64,000 nucleotides of DNA. It comes from Azospirillaceae bacterium. GTDB lineage: Bacteria; Pseudomonadota; Alphaproteobacteria; Azospirillales; Azospirillaceae. Numbering within the stretch: the first letter of the stretch is position 1; each line of letters opens with the position of its first letter. The stretch lies in the NCBI GenBank assembly GCA_031291675.1, contig JARLIO010000034.1, positions 434,001-498,000 on the forward strand, read 5' to 3'. The notes beneath the pieces are model-generated. The model was given only the letters and a program-made list of their open reading frames with translations. It was not told the origin of the DNA and did no database searches. Shown here in pieces: positions 38,740-47,891 of this stretch. The position numbers and the translations under genes were made by a program.

Positions 38740-40995
38740 TCACGACGCCTGGTCGGCGGGAACGACGAAGCTGTCGATGACCTTCTTGGAGCCGGCAATG
38801 TCGAACGCGATATGCAACTTGTCGCCATCGACCGTCTCGATTGTGCCATAGCCGAACTTGGTGTGAAATACCCGCTCACCGACGCCGAAGGCGGCGACGG
38901 CGTGGCCACGCTCCGGGGACCGGTCCCGGCTTGGCACGGCACGGGCCTCGACGATGGCGGTACGCCCGCCATCCCGGCCGGTTTCGCCCGCGGCAAACCG
39001 GCCAACCCCGGTGGCGAGACCGCGTGACGGCGTGGCGAACAGGCCCGGCGCCGCGTCGCTGACGATATCCTCGTCCGGCAACTCGGCGACAAAACGCGAC
39101 GGCATCGCGTTGGTCCAGCTGCCATGGATCATCCGGTTGGCGGCATGGCTGACATAGGCACGAAGACGTGCCCGGGTCAGCCCGACATAGGCCAGGCGCC
39201 GTTCCTCCTCCAGGCCGGCGACACCGGCGCCATCGAGAGCGCGCTGGTTGGGGAACAACCCCTCCTCCCAGCCAGGAAGGAACACGTTGTCGAATTCCAG
39301 GCCCTTGGCACCGTGCAGGGTCATCACACTGACCGCCGCGTCGCCGGCGCCCTCGACATTCTCCATCACCAGGCTGACATGCTCCAGAAAGCCGGTGATC
39401 GCGTCGAATTCGGCCATGGCGTTGACCAGTTCCTTGAGATTCTCCAGCCGCCCCGGCGCCTCGGGCGACTTGTCCTCCTGCCACATCCGGGTGTAGCCCG
39501 ATTCGTCCAGGATCATCGGAACGACCTCGGTATGGGGCAGGGCCCGGAACTGCTCACGCCACCGGGCGAAATCCTGCAGCAGCGCCCGCAAGGTCGCCCG
39601 CAATTTGGGCTTGAGCTCATCGGTCTCAACCAGACGCAAGGCGGCGCCGACCCGCGACGTCTCCAGCCGCCGTGCCGCCTGGCTCAGCTGCTGCAAGGCC
39701 GCCGGCCCGATGCCGCGCTTGGGCAGATTGATGATGCGCTCGAAGGCCAGGTCGTCATCGGGCTGAACCGTCACCCGGACATAGGCCATGGCGTCGCGGA
39801 TTTCCTGACGTTCATAGAATCGCGGCCCGCCCAGGACCCGATAAGGCAAACCGATATTGAGGAAGCGTTCCTCGAATTCCCGGGTCTGGAAACCGGCGCG
39901 CACCAGAATCGCGATTTCGCCCAGCGCGGTCCCGGAGCGCTGCAAGGCCTCGATCTCGTCACTCACCCAACGGGCCTCATCATCGGCATCCCAAACCGCC
40001 TTGACGCGCACCGGCTCGCCGCCATCCGCCTGGGTCCACAGCGTCTTGCCCAGGCGCCCGCGATTGTTTGCCACCAGCTGCGCCGCCGCCGCCAGAATAT
40101 GGCCGGTGGAGCGATAGTTCTGCTCCAGTCGAATCACCTTGGCACCCGGGAAATCATGCTCAAACCGCAATATGTTGCCAACTTCCGCCCCGCGCCAGCC
40201 ATAAATGCTTTGATCATCATCGCCGACGCAGCAAATGTTCTTGTGGCCCTGCGCCAATATTCGAAGCCATAAATATTGCGAGACGTTGGTATCCTGGTAT
40301 TCATCGACCAGAAGATATTGAAACTGCCGGTGATATTGCGCCAGGACATCGGGATGATCCTGAAATATCGTCAGATTGTGAACCAGGAGGTCGCCGAAGT
40401 CGCAGGCATTCAAGGTCTTCAAACGCGCCTGATAGGCGATGAAAAGTTCGACCGCCCGGCCACCCGCAACCTCGCCCCCATCGCCCTCCGCCAGCTTGGC
40501 CGGGACCAGCCCCCGATCCTTCCACCGTTCGATGACGCCAAGAACCGCGCGCGGCGGCCATTTGTGGTCATCGATCTTCGCCGCCTGAAGCAACTGGCGG
40601 ATCAGACGCAGCTGGTCATCGCTATCCAAAATCGTGAAGTCGGATCGCAGCCCGACCAGCTCGGCATGCCGACGCAGAATCCGCGCCGCCAGGGCATGAA
40701 ACGTTCCCAGCCACCAGCCTTCGACCTCCTGCCCCAACAAGGCGGCAACCCGGTGGCGCATCTCCTGCGCGGCCTTGTTGGTAAAGGTGACCGCCAGCAC
40801 CTGGCGCGGATCGATCCGCCGGGATAGCAGCAGATGGGCCAGCCGGGTCGTCAGCACCCGGGTCTTCCCGGTTCCGGCCCCGGCGAGCACCAGAACCGGA
40901 CCGTCAAGCGCCTCAACCGCGGACCGCTGGGCCGGATTGAGCGACGATAAATACGAAGAGGCGGGTTCGCCCGCAGCGGAATTCAGATCAACCAT
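38740..40995 (-). CDS. uvrD: UvrD/PcrA family ATP-dependent DNA helicase
   Basis: This superfamily 1A 3'-5' helicase acts in nucleotide-excision and mismatch repair. Motifs appear in order: SLNPAQRSAVEA (Q), VLAGAGTGKTRVLT (I), AVTFTNKAAQEMRHR (Ia), LVDEYQDTN (II), CCVGDDDQSIYGWRGAE (III), IRLEQNYRS (IV), MTLHGAKGLEFDNVFLPG (V) and VGLTRARLRAYV (VI). The 751-aa length is typical. The C-terminal tail (GERVFHTKFGYGTIETVDGDKL) is the PcrA Tudor-like domain that contacts RNA polymerase in known homologues. Confidence 0.96.
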   Translation of the reverse strand: MVDLNSAAGEPASSYLSSLNPAQRSAVEALDGPVLVLAGAGTGKTRVLTTRLAHLLLSRRIDPRQVLAVTFTNKAAQEMRHRVAALLGQEVEGWWLGTFHALAARILRRHAELVGLRSDFTILDSDDQLRLIRQLLQAAKIDDHKWPPRAVLGVIERWKDRGLVPAKLAEGDGGEVAGGRAVELFIAYQARLKTLNACDFGDLLVHNLTIFQDHPDVLAQYHRQFQYLLVDEYQDTNVSQYLWLRILAQGHKNICCVGDDDQSIYGWRGAEVGNILRFEHDFPGAKVIRLEQNYRSTGHILAAAAQLVANNRGRLGKTLWTQADGGEPVRVKAVWDADDEARWVSDEIEALQRSGTALGEIAILVRAGFQTREFEERFLNIGLPYRVLGGPRFYERQEIRDAMAYVRVTVQPDDDLAFERIINLPKRGIGPAALQQLSQAARRLETSRVGAALRLVETDELKPKLRATLRALLQDFARWREQFRALPHTEVVPMILDESGYTRMWQEDKSPEAPGRLENLKELVNAMAEFDAITGFLEHVSLVMENVEGAGDAAVSVMTLHGAKGLEFDNVFLPGWEEGLFPNQRALDGAGVAGLEEERRLAYVGLTRARLRAYVSHAANRMIHGSWTNAMPSRFVAELPDEDIVSDAAPGLFATPSRGLATGVGRFAAGETGRDGGRTAIVEARAVPSRDRSPERGHAVAAFGVGERVFHTKFGYGTIETVDGDKLHIAFDIAGSKKVIDSFVVPADQAS

Positions 40996-41197
40996 GGCCC
41001 TACCGTTAGCATAAAAGAGCGGCTCTGCCGACCGGCGCCGCCGACAAATCCGTCACTGGCCGCCACGCGCGATGTGTACTAAAACGACGATGGCGGCTGT
41101 CAGGATTCCATGCGCAAACCCGGGTTGCCGCGTCCGGCCGAGCCCCCTGGCCGAGCCCTGATGAGTTGCCAGGCCCCTCACTGGATCGGAGAGCGCT

Positions 41198-41869
41198 TTG
41201 AACGAGCGGACCCAACAACGCGACGACATCCTGATTGCGACCCTGGCCGAGACCACCTTCGACGGCTGGACCGCACGCGCGCTGCGAACCGGCGCGGTCG
41301 CCGCCGGATTTGATGCGGCGACAGCACGCCGGCTGTTCCCGGGCGGCATCCCCGATGTGATCGATCATCTGTCCGACTGGCTGGACCGGCGCATGCAGGA
41401 CGGCCTGGCCCACGCCGACCTGACCGCGTTGCGGACCCCCGATCGCATCGCCCTGGCGGTGCGCCTGCGCCTGGCGGCGCTGTCGCCCTATCGCGAGGGG
41501 TGCCGCCGGCTCGCCAGCCATCTGGCATTGCCCGTCGCCGCCGCGCAGGGGCTGCGACACCTCGCACGCGCCGCCGATGCGATCTGGGTCGCGGTCGGCG
41601 ATCAGGCCACGGACATCAACTGGTACAGCAAGCGCGCCACCCTGGCCGCGGTCTACAGCACGACTTTTCTGTTCTGGCTCGACGATCGATCCGAAGACGA
41701 TCGCGAAACCATGGCGTTTCTCGAACGCCGGCTCGGCAATGCGGCCCAGTTTGGCAAGGCGGCCCGTCGTCTGGGTGCGTTGACGACCCTGGGCGGCCTG
41801 CTCCCCTCGCCGCTGCGGATGATGCGACAGGTCCGCCGCCAACGCACGGCGCGTCCGCCGGTGCGGTGA
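41198..41869 (+). CDS. COQ9 family protein
   Basis: COQ9-family proteins bind lipids and support ubiquinone biosynthesis by presenting intermediates to COQ7-type hydroxylases. The 223-aa protein has the helical TetR-like fold. Recognisable segments are RDDILIATLAETTFDGW, AARRLFPGGIPDVIDHLSDWLDR and NWYSKRATLAAVYSTTFLFWLDD, the last being the lipid-binding C-terminal COQ9 domain. The start is TTG at 41198 with GGAGAG 7 nt upstream. It is divergent from uvrD and stands alone. Confidence 0.85.
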   Translation: MNERTQQRDDILIATLAETTFDGWTARALRTGAVAAGFDAATARRLFPGGIPDVIDHLSDWLDRRMQDGLAHADLTALRTPDRIALAVRLRLAALSPYREGCRRLASHLALPVAAAQGLRHLARAADAIWVAVGDQATDINWYSKRATLAAVYSTTFLFWLDDRSEDDRETMAFLERRLGNAAQFGKAARRLGALTTLGGLLPSPLRMMRQVRRQRTARPPVR

Positions 41870-41960
41870 GCGCCGGCCCGGCACTCCGACTCGGATTGCT
41901 GCGATCAATGTCAGGGGTGGTGCGGCCCGCCGCGCCGGTGATCGCGGCAGCAGCGATCGA

Positions 41961-42458
41961 TCAGGGATTTTTCTTGCGAAACGCGTCCAACGCGACGACT
42001 TGGCCGCGCTTGGCATCGTCGCCACCGCCCGGTGGCTCGGCCGCGCCCGCGGCCTCTTCCGACTCGGCCTCCAAATCATCGAGAACCGCGTCGACCTCGC
42101 CGCCCAGGGGCTGGAACTGCAGCACGAAATTGACGGACGGGTCGGCAAACGTACTGATCGCCGCAAACGGGACCACCAGCCGCTCCGGCACGCCATTGAA
42201 GCTCAGCGACACGCTGAACCGATCGTCGAAAACTTCCAGCTCGTAAAATTGATGCTGCAGAACGATGGTAATTTCGCCCGGATATTGGGCGCGAAGATAT
42301 TCCGGAACCGCCACGCCCGGGAAACCCGTCCGGAACGTCAGATAAAAATGGTGGGCCCCGGGCAGGCCGTACTCCGACGCTTCGCGCAACGCCTCGCGGA
42401 CAACGCCCCGCAAGGCGCCTTCCACCATTCTGTCATACCGTAGAAGTTCCTGGGCCAT
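41961..42458 (-). CDS. sspB: SspB family ClpXP adaptor
   Basis: SspB tethers ssrA-tagged proteins to ClpXP for degradation. The 165-aa protein matches the alphaproteobacterial SspB fold: REALREASEYGLPGAHHFYLTFRT, PGVAVPEYLRAQYPGEITIVLQHQFYEL and LSFNGVPERLVVPFAAISTFADPSV. A disordered acidic linker leads to the C-terminal VVALDAFRKKNP, the ClpX-binding peptide. ATG 42458 (MAQELLRYD) is preferred to 42473. It is directly downstream of ssrA on the same strand, so the tag-maker and the tag-reader are neighbours. Confidence 0.93.
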   Translation of the reverse strand: MAQELLRYDRMVEGALRGVVREALREASEYGLPGAHHFYLTFRTGFPGVAVPEYLRAQYPGEITIVLQHQFYELEVFDDRFSVSLSFNGVPERLVVPFAAISTFADPSVNFVLQFQPLGGEVDAVLDDLEAESEEAAGAAEPPGGGDDAKRGQVVALDAFRKKNP

Positions 42459-42620
42459 ACCGTCCGACTTCAAAATTCGAAGAAAATCGTGCTCGCGGCA
42501 TTAAGACAAAATTGGCCTGACAGTGCAAGCTCGCCAATCGCCGCGACAGACTCCGTTTCGCGACCCGGGTTCAGACCGGGATCGGGTGTTCAGACCCACG
42601 CGGGAGAACCGGAACAACGA

Positions 42621-42905
42621 TCGGTAAGTGGGGGGCTTTCTGTTGCCCGGCGCCCCCCTTACCGCGCTCAGACAATTGCTACCCTGGCACCGTTAGGTGA
42701 TCAGGCGGCAACCTTCATCGCGGGTGCAACATTGTCGTTGGCACCTATCATTTTAGCCCGATAACGGCGGTACCATGCCGAGCGAAAACATCACCTTTAC
42801 CACGCGCGTCGAGCCTGTTTCGCCCCCAGAACGACCCAACCGGGTCTGATTTGGTGGAGGCGCCGGGTACCGCCCCCGGGTCCGCAACGCTTATTCCGCG
42901 ACGCG
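42621..42905 (-). ncRNA. ssrA: circularly permuted two-piece tmRNA
   Basis: tmRNA rescues stalled ribosomes and appends a degradation tag. The gene is permuted. The acceptor piece comes first on the minus strand, with the T-arm and CCA end at about 42852-42890 (…CGCCTCCACCA). A spacer follows, then the coding piece starting GGGGGCGAAACAGGCTCGACG at 42827. GGGGGCG pairs with CGCCTCC to form the 7-bp acceptor stem, and the third pair is G-U, the alanyl-tRNA synthetase identity element. The tag frame at 42742-42701 reads ANDNVAPAMKVAA-stop. A strong 12-bp hairpin closes the 3' side near 42621-42663. Ends are approximate. Confidence 0.93.
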
Positions 42906-43073
42906 TTTATCGCCATATTCGGGTGTTACCCCGACAGGACCTATATAGGGCGTTCCGCGCCCCAGGAAAAGCCCTGGCGCGCGCTTCGTCGCGAATAGCC
43001 GAAAACGATGACCAACGGTTGGCAACGCGCCGGCTCCCGGGCTAGTGTCGCGCGATCGTTGCCGGAGAACCTG

Positions 43074-44009
43074 ATGTCGTTGACCGCTGACCAGAACGCC
43101 GAAATCGCCGCTTTGCGCGCCCAGACCATCGCGACGCACCGCGCGACCGTTCCTGCGCTGGAAGAGATCCTGTTCGAGGCGCTGCCGGTCCTCGACCACG
43201 GCTTTGTGCGCGTGATCGACTATATGGGCGACGATGCCGCTGTGGTGCAGGCGGCGCGGGTGTCCTACGGCCGGGGCACGCGCAAGGTCAGCGAGGATGC
43301 CGGCCTGATCCGCTATCTGATGCGCCACTGGCATTCGACGCCGTTCGAAATGGCGGAAATCAAGCTCCACGTCAAATTGCCGATCTTCATCGCCCGGCAA
43401 TGGATCCGCCACCGCACCGCCAACGTCAATGAGACCTCGGCGCGCTATTCCATCCTGGACAAGGAATTCTACATTCCGGACGCCGATCATCTGGCGGCAC
43501 AGTCCGACACCAATCGTCAGGGCCGCGGCGCCGTCCTCGAAGGTGCCGAAGCGGCACGGATCCTCGAGCTGTTGCGAACCGAGGCGCTGCACAGCTATCA
43601 GACCTATGAAGACCTGCTCAATGTCGACGAGGACGGCAATCCCCGCGACCCCGGAAGCGACGGGCTGGCGCGCGAACTGGCGCGCATGGCGCTGCCGCTC
43701 AACATCTACACCCAGTGGTACTGGAAGATCGACCTGCATAACTTCATGCATTTCCTGCGCCTGCGTGCCGATCCGCATGCTCAGTACGAAATCCGCGCCT
43801 ATGCCGAATGTCTGCTTGAGGTGTTGCGGCGTTGGGTGCCGCTGACGCATGCGGCGTTTCTGGATTACCGCCTGGGCGCGGTTCAACTGTCGGCGACGGC
43901 ACTCACGGTGGTACGCCAGTTGCTAGCGGGCGAATCGGTCAATCCCGACGCCAGCGGCCTGTCGAAACGGGAATGGCGCGAACTGATGGATCAATTGGGA
44001 CGCCCATAG
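43074..44009 (+). CDS. thyX: FAD-dependent thymidylate synthase ThyX
   Basis: ThyX makes dTMP from dUMP with methylene-THF, NADPH and FAD, independent of ThyA. The ThyX motif is R112-H-R114[12 protein letters not shown], matching RHRxxSxxxxSxR loosely (alphaproteobacterial enzymes read RHRTANVNE). Other family segments are [19 protein letters not shown] and [27 protein letters not shown] 43074 ([10 protein letters not shown]) gives 311 aa; the frame upstream to 43008 overlaps the promoter region. It is divergent from ssrA. Confidence 0.95.
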   Translation: MSLTADQNAEIAALRAQTIATHRATVPALEEILFEALPVLDHGFVRVIDYMGDDAAVVQAARVSYGRGTRKVSEDAGLIRYLMRHWHSTPFEMAEIKLHVKLPIFIARQWIRHRTANVNETSARYSILDKEFYIPDADHLAAQSDTNRQGRGAVLEGAEAARILELLRTEALHSYQTYEDLLNVDEDGNPRDPGSDGLARELARMALPLNIYTQWYWKIDLHNFMHFLRLRADPHAQYEIRAYAECLLEVLRRWVPLTHAAFLDYRLGAVQLSATALTVVRQLLAGESVNPDASGLSKREWRELMDQLGRP

Positions 44010-44118
44010 CAAAATAATATCGACGACTTCGCGGTGCTCCTTCAAAAAAGCGCCGCCCGGTCGTCAAAGAACCGGGTTCACGGGCTCTGGCTCCTTCCGC
44101 GTTTGGAATGCTTCCGAT

Positions 44119-45183
44119 ATGGTTGTCCGTCAAAGAGGGACGGGGACCACCGTGCGCTATTTCGATGATCGGGAACGAGCCGCCGAGATCGCCCGCCAGG
44201 CTGTCGACCGGATGGCGGCGGAGGCTTTGCCGCCAACACCCGACAATTTCACCATCTGGTACAATTATTACAGCGACCAGAACCCCGAGCTCCGCCGGGC
44301 CATCGATATCTTGCACAGCAATAAACAGCTGTTCACCCCGGATCGGGTCGAGGAGATTTTTCGCCGCTTCATCGGCCCGGACCAGCACGAGGAAACCGTG
44401 CAGCAGACATTGCTGCGGCTGCAGGCGGCGCTGGCGAGCCTCGCGACACTGCTGGGCGAAAAGAGCGCGGATGCCGGCCGCTATTCCGTTGTGCTCAACA
44501 GCTTTTCCGGCGTTCTGACACAACGGCCCCGGCTCGACGATCTGCGCGACGCCCTTGATCAGATCCTGCTGGCGACCGAGGCGATGGTGGAACAGAATGC
44601 CCGCCTGCAAACACAACTCAACGCATCATCGGCTCATATGGCCGAGCTGGAGCATAATCTCGTCCGGGTCCGACGGGAATCCCTGACCGATCCGCTGACC
44701 GGCCTCTATAACCGCAAGCATTTTGATGCATCGCTGTCCGCCGCCGCGGCCGCAGCCATGGAAAGTGGTCAATCCCTGTCACTGCTGATGGTCGATATCG
44801 ACCACTTCAAGCTGTTCAACGACCGATTCGGCCACATCATCGGTGATCATGTCCTGGCCCTGGTCGCCCAGATCCTGACCGATTGCATCAAGGGTCGCGA
44901 TACCGCAACCCGGTATGGTGGCGAGGAGTTTGCCATCATTCTGCCCGACACCCATCTCCAGGACAGCGTAAAAGTGGCGGAGCAGATCCGAACCACGGTC
45001 GCTTCGCGTCGGGTTGTCAATCGGAGCAACAATCAGAGGCTGGGATTGATCACCTTGTCGGTCGGCTGCGCCGAATACGAGCCCGGCGAACCGCTGCGTG
45101 CGCTGGTCCACCGCGCCGATGAGGCGCTCTATGCCGCCAAGCGTGCGGGCCGCAACCGAGTCGAGCAGCGCAAAACCCGGTGA
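44119..45183 (+). CDS. GGDEF-domain diguanylate cyclase
   Basis: The 354-aa protein makes cyclic di-GMP. Residues 1-160 form a predicted helical domain with PPTPDNFTIWYNYYSDQNPELRRAI, an element I have seen at the start of several Rhodospirillales GGDEF proteins. A coiled linker (LQTQLNASSAHMAELEHNL) leads to the GGDEF domain from about 185. The catalytic motif is GGEEF at 267-271 and the substrate segment is LTGLYNRKHFD. The inhibitory I-site (RxxD) is replaced by KGRD at 258-261, so product feedback may be weakened. There is no membrane helix. A GTG at 44152 could also be the start. Confidence 0.9.
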   Translation: MVVRQRGTGTTVRYFDDRERAAEIARQAVDRMAAEALPPTPDNFTIWYNYYSDQNPELRRAIDILHSNKQLFTPDRVEEIFRRFIGPDQHEETVQQTLLRLQAALASLATLLGEKSADAGRYSVVLNSFSGVLTQRPRLDDLRDALDQILLATEAMVEQNARLQTQLNASSAHMAELEHNLVRVRRESLTDPLTGLYNRKHFDASLSAAAAAAMESGQSLSLLMVDIDHFKLFNDRFGHIIGDHVLALVAQILTDCIKGRDTATRYGGEEFAIILPDTHLQDSVKVAEQIRTTVASRRVVNRSNNQRLGLITLSVGCAEYEPGEPLRALVHRADEALYAAKRAGRNRVEQRKTR

Positions 45184-45547
45184 CCCGAGGAACCGTTTCC
45201 GGTCCGGCGGGATCGCAAACGGCTCCAAATCCTTGTTTTGGCGCCGTTTCTCCGCCGACATAGAACCCGCCAGGCCGAAAAATGCTGTTGTGGTGCGACA
45301 AGCCACCAGGCCCGGCCGCGGCGGCACCGGTGCAAAGTCGACTGATGCGGACCCAGGAACCGGCACGATTCCGCCACGCGCCGATCCGTCGCGCAATGTC
45401 GCTCACAAACATCCCGAATTCCCCCTTGTCGGTGCAGGGATGACGGGGCTATCTCCTATAGCGAAACAGCGGCATCGGATCCCGGCCTCACGCCACGGGT
45501 GACCGGGGTTGGTTGTCGCTTGCGTCGGCCACTGTGGGGGTGGTGCC
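45184..45547. other. intergenic region holding a dispersed repeat
   Basis: Between the cyclase and the small membrane protein gene there is no supported coding sequence. The main content is repeat copy 2 at 45222-45286. GC-rich inverted segments around 45185-45220 may terminate the cyclase transcript. Confidence 0.45.
45222..45286 (+). repeat. dispersed 66-bp palindromic repeat, copy 2
   Basis: This copy begins GCTCCAAATCCTTGTTTTGG and ends CAGGCCGAAAAATGCT on the plus strand. It is the most diverged of the three copies in the window but keeps the CTTGTTTTG...GTTTCTCCGCCGA...ACCCGCCAGGCCGAAAAATGC layout. It sits in a gap just after the cyclase gene, typical of such repeats near gene ends. 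Confidence 0.7.
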
Positions 45548-45895
45548 ATGCTGGATGTCGACAACAGCCCGATTTATGTGCTGAAAGATCCACACGGAAT
45601 TGAATTGGGGCGTTTCCTGAGCCTCTCGGTTGCGCGCGCAGAGGCCGCGCGACTGATCGCCGAAGGGACCATTCGCGAAGCTGTCGTGGAATGGAGCGCC
45701 GCGGAAAAGACCAAGCGCCTGCGGCTCAAGGCCGGCGTCGCAACAGGCAACGTCGCCCATACCGTGCCGCCCACGTCCACGGCCCGAACGGACGACCCGG
45801 CCCCGTCACGCGACCTCGCGAACCGCATTACGATCGGAATCGCGATCGTTCTGGTTGTCATGATCGTGATGCTGGTCCTGCAAGGCCATCGCTAG
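45548..45895 (+). CDS. small C-terminally anchored membrane protein, hypothetical
   Basis: The 115-aa protein has a cytoplasmic-looking N-terminal domain (MLDVDNSPIYVLKDPHGIEL, then FLSLSVARAEAARLIAEGTI) resembling small family domains with a helix-strand pattern. A Thr/Pro-rich linker follows, with a single C-terminal membrane helix (ITIGIAIVLVVMIVMLVLQ). I do not recognise the family. The start at 45548 was chosen over 45509 because the short extension is not protein-like. It ends a few bases from the convergent GNAT gene. Confidence 0.6.
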   Translation: MLDVDNSPIYVLKDPHGIELGRFLSLSVARAEAARLIAEGTIREAVVEWSAAEKTKRLRLKAGVATGNVAHTVPPTSTARTDDPAPSRDLANRITIGIAIVLVVMIVMLVLQGHR

Positions 45896-45922
45896 TCCGC
45901 GCTCGATCGGCCCCAATCCCGG

Positions 45923-46447
45923 TCACGCCCGGCGCGGCGATAACGGGGGCTCGGCATGGGCCAAAGCGGCCAGAGCGACGCCGCTGACGCGGTAGGGCGC
46001 CCAACCGGTCAGAGGCATAATCCCCAGTGCCTCGTAAAACGCCCGCGCCGGGTTCCATTCCAGCACGTTGAGATCGAGTCGCCGGCAACCCCGGACCTCG
46101 GCGACGCCAGCGACCGCCACGAGAAGCCGGCGCCCGATCCCCTGACGGCGGGCGCCGTCGCGGACGAACAAATCCTCAAGAAACAGTCCTGATCGCCCCG
46201 TCCAGGTCGAATAGGTTTCGAAAAACAATGCAAAGCCGCAGGGGCGACCATCAAGTTCGGCAATCAACGCCTCAAATCGCGGCGCCGGGCCGAACCCGGC
46301 CTGCCGTAGATCCTCCGCGGTCGCCTTGACGGCCTCAGGCTGTCGCTCGAACGCTGCGAGGTCCCGGATCAGGCTCAACAGCGTGTCCACGTCCCCGATT
46401 TCCGCGGGGCGGATCGAAATCGTCACGATCACCGGCTCCCGAACCAT
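45923..46447 (-). CDS. GNAT-family N-acetyltransferase
   Basis: The 174-aa protein has the GNAT fold. The acetyl-CoA binding motif A is FVRDGARRQGIGRRLLVAV, with the R/Q-x-x-G-x-G/A core in RRQGIG. The C-terminal LDLNVLEWNPARAFYEALGI is typical of small-molecule or spermidine-like acetyltransferases of the type often called diamine acetyltransferases. The ATG at 46447 shares a base with the def stop (TGATG), so the two are coupled. The substrate is unknown. Confidence 0.85.
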   Translation of the reverse strand: MVREPVIVTISIRPAEIGDVDTLLSLIRDLAAFERQPEAVKATAEDLRQAGFGPAPRFEALIAELDGRPCGFALFFETYSTWTGRSGLFLEDLFVRDGARRQGIGRRLLVAVAGVAEVRGCRRLDLNVLEWNPARAFYEALGIMPLTGWAPYRVSGVALAALAHAEPPLSPRRA

Positions 46448-46977
46448 CAAGTCGACGCGAAATGCCGCATTTCCTCGGCATACGCCAAGCGGGTCAGATC
46501 CGGCATCCGGTCGAGGAACAGGATACCGTCCAGGTGATCGGTCTCATGCTGCACGACTCGGGCGTGAAAACCGAGGGCCTCACGGTCCACGGCCTCACCC
46601 TCGGGCGTCAAGCCGCGATAACGGATGTGTTGCCAGCGCGGCACGTCACCACGCAACCCTGGAATTGACAGGCAGCCTTCCCAGCCGAAAACCTGCTGGT
46701 CAGCCAGCGGCTCGAATTCCGGGTTGATCAAGGCGGTAATCCCCGCCGGGACGTCGCCGCTATCGGGTCCGGCGCGTTCCACCGGCACCCGGAACACAAT
46801 GACCCGGCGGGCGACATGAATCTGTGGCGCCGCCAGCCCGACCCCGGGCGCATCGAGCATGGTCTCGATCATATCGTCAATCAGCCGTCGCAGGTCCTGG
46901 TCCACCGGGCCGACCACGGGCGCCGCACGCTGGCGCAGGACCGGATGCCCCATCCGTGCGATCTTGAGTAATGCCAT
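46447..46977 (-). CDS. def: peptide deformylase
   Basis: Peptide deformylase removes the formyl group from nascent N-terminal methionine. The three metal-site motifs are present: GVGLAAPQI (residues 45-53), EGCLSIPG with ligand C102, and HETDHLDG with ligands H144 and H148 and catalytic E145. Length is 176 aa. The ATG at 46977 (MALLKIARMGHPVLRQ) is the classic N-terminus, so the longer frame to 47127 was rejected. Confidence 0.95.
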   Translation of the reverse strand: MALLKIARMGHPVLRQRAAPVVGPVDQDLRRLIDDMIETMLDAPGVGLAAPQIHVARRVIVFRVPVERAGPDSGDVPAGITALINPEFEPLADQQVFGWEGCLSIPGLRGDVPRWQHIRYRGLTPEGEAVDREALGFHARVVQHETDHLDGILFLDRMPDLTRLAYAEEMRHFAST

Positions 46978-47273
46978 GATACCCCGATTCCTGGCGCCGA
47001 AAGGGGCACCGCTTTGCTCCAGAGACCCGAAACCGGCGCGATGCGGCACCGGTTCGCGGCCTTTCGATCCCGCGGAACGGTCGGGCGGCAACAACAACCC
47101 GGTCGCCGGCCGTTTCGCCCTTCCCATTCGCGGAGGGCCATGGTATCAAAGTCGACCTCGGGTAGACGAGTGGTTTCCGCAAGCGCTGCTGTCGTCTTTA
47201 CATCGAGGGAGTCGCCAACCCGTGAGCCTTGCATGTCGGCAGGCCGGGTCAACCGCTGGAGAGACGAACAACC

Positions 47274-47477
47274 GTGCAAGTTCTGGTTCGTGACAACAAT
47301 GTCGATCAGGCCCTGCGCGCGCTGAAGAAGAAGATGCAGCGCGAGGGCATTTTTCGAGAAATGAAGCTGCGGCGGAATTATGAAAAACCGTCGGAGAAGC
47401 GCGCCCGTGAAAAGGCTGAAGCGGTGCGGCGCACCCGGAAGCTGTTGCGCAAGCGCATGGAGCGTGAGGGCTACTAA
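47274..47477 (+). CDS. rpsU: 30S ribosomal protein S21
   Basis: S21 (67 aa) is a small basic 30S subunit protein needed for initiation. The sequence begins with a GTG start and then [20 protein letters not shown], with the conserved [20 protein letters not shown] and a basic C-terminal tail. GGAGAG lies about 11 nt upstream. The frame runs up to 47229 without a stop, but the extra residues are not conserved. Confidence 0.95.
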   Translation: MQVLVRDNNVDQALRALKKKMQREGIFREMKLRRNYEKPSEKRAREKAEAVRRTRKLLRKRMEREGY

Positions 47478-47623
47478 AAAGTCCGATCGTTTCACATCGT
47501 CTCCCGATCTGGGAAAACGTTTGAAAGCCGTCCCGTGTCGCCACGGTGCGGCTTTGATCGTTGAGCGCTCTGCCACATTGTCAAATAGCCTGACGTTCAA
47601 AAAGACCTTGGCGGTGCATTTCG

Positions 47624-47656
47624 CGATGGCGTGATGCACCATCGAGGTTTTTTTTT
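47624..47656 (+). terminator. Rho-independent terminator downstream of rpsU
   Basis: CGATGG (47624-47629) and CCATCG (47639-47644) make a stem, followed shortly by a run of nine T at 47648-47656. A larger overlapping stem, GGTGCAT/ATGCACC (47613-47619 with 47634-47640), can form instead. Either would end the rpsU transcript. Confidence 0.65.
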
Positions 47657-47730
47657 GCGCTCGGTCCAACGCACAAGGCACTGACCGGTCCTGGCGACCT
47701 CACAGAGCAGCCCGCTGACATGTCTCTCAA

Positions 47731-47747
47731 TTTAGAATTATTCTTAT
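47731..47747. promoter_or_regulatory. ICE/Fur-like palindrome upstream of the small secreted protein
   Basis: TTTAGAATTATTCTTAT contains the perfect palindrome AGAATTATTCT and matches part of the Irr-binding ICE consensus (TTTAGAA-N3-TTCTAAA), with mismatches in the right arm. It lies about 145 nt before the 58-aa gene. Iron control is a hypothesis only. Confidence 0.3.
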
Positions 47748-47891
47748 TCTGGAAACGCCCTGACCCCATTGAAATGATGGGAACCCTGATCTATCTCCAG
47801 CTCACGGTGCTCCGATCGGCTGCTCGCGCCCACGGGATCAGCCTTCGCGGTGGCACCCGACACCTCACAGCTTTGACATAAGGAGTAGATC

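Noticed and set aside
42852-42890. The CCA-ended T-arm as part of an ordinary tRNA gene
   Set aside because: There is no anticodon arm, and the acceptor strand pairs with the 5' end of the tmRNA coding piece.
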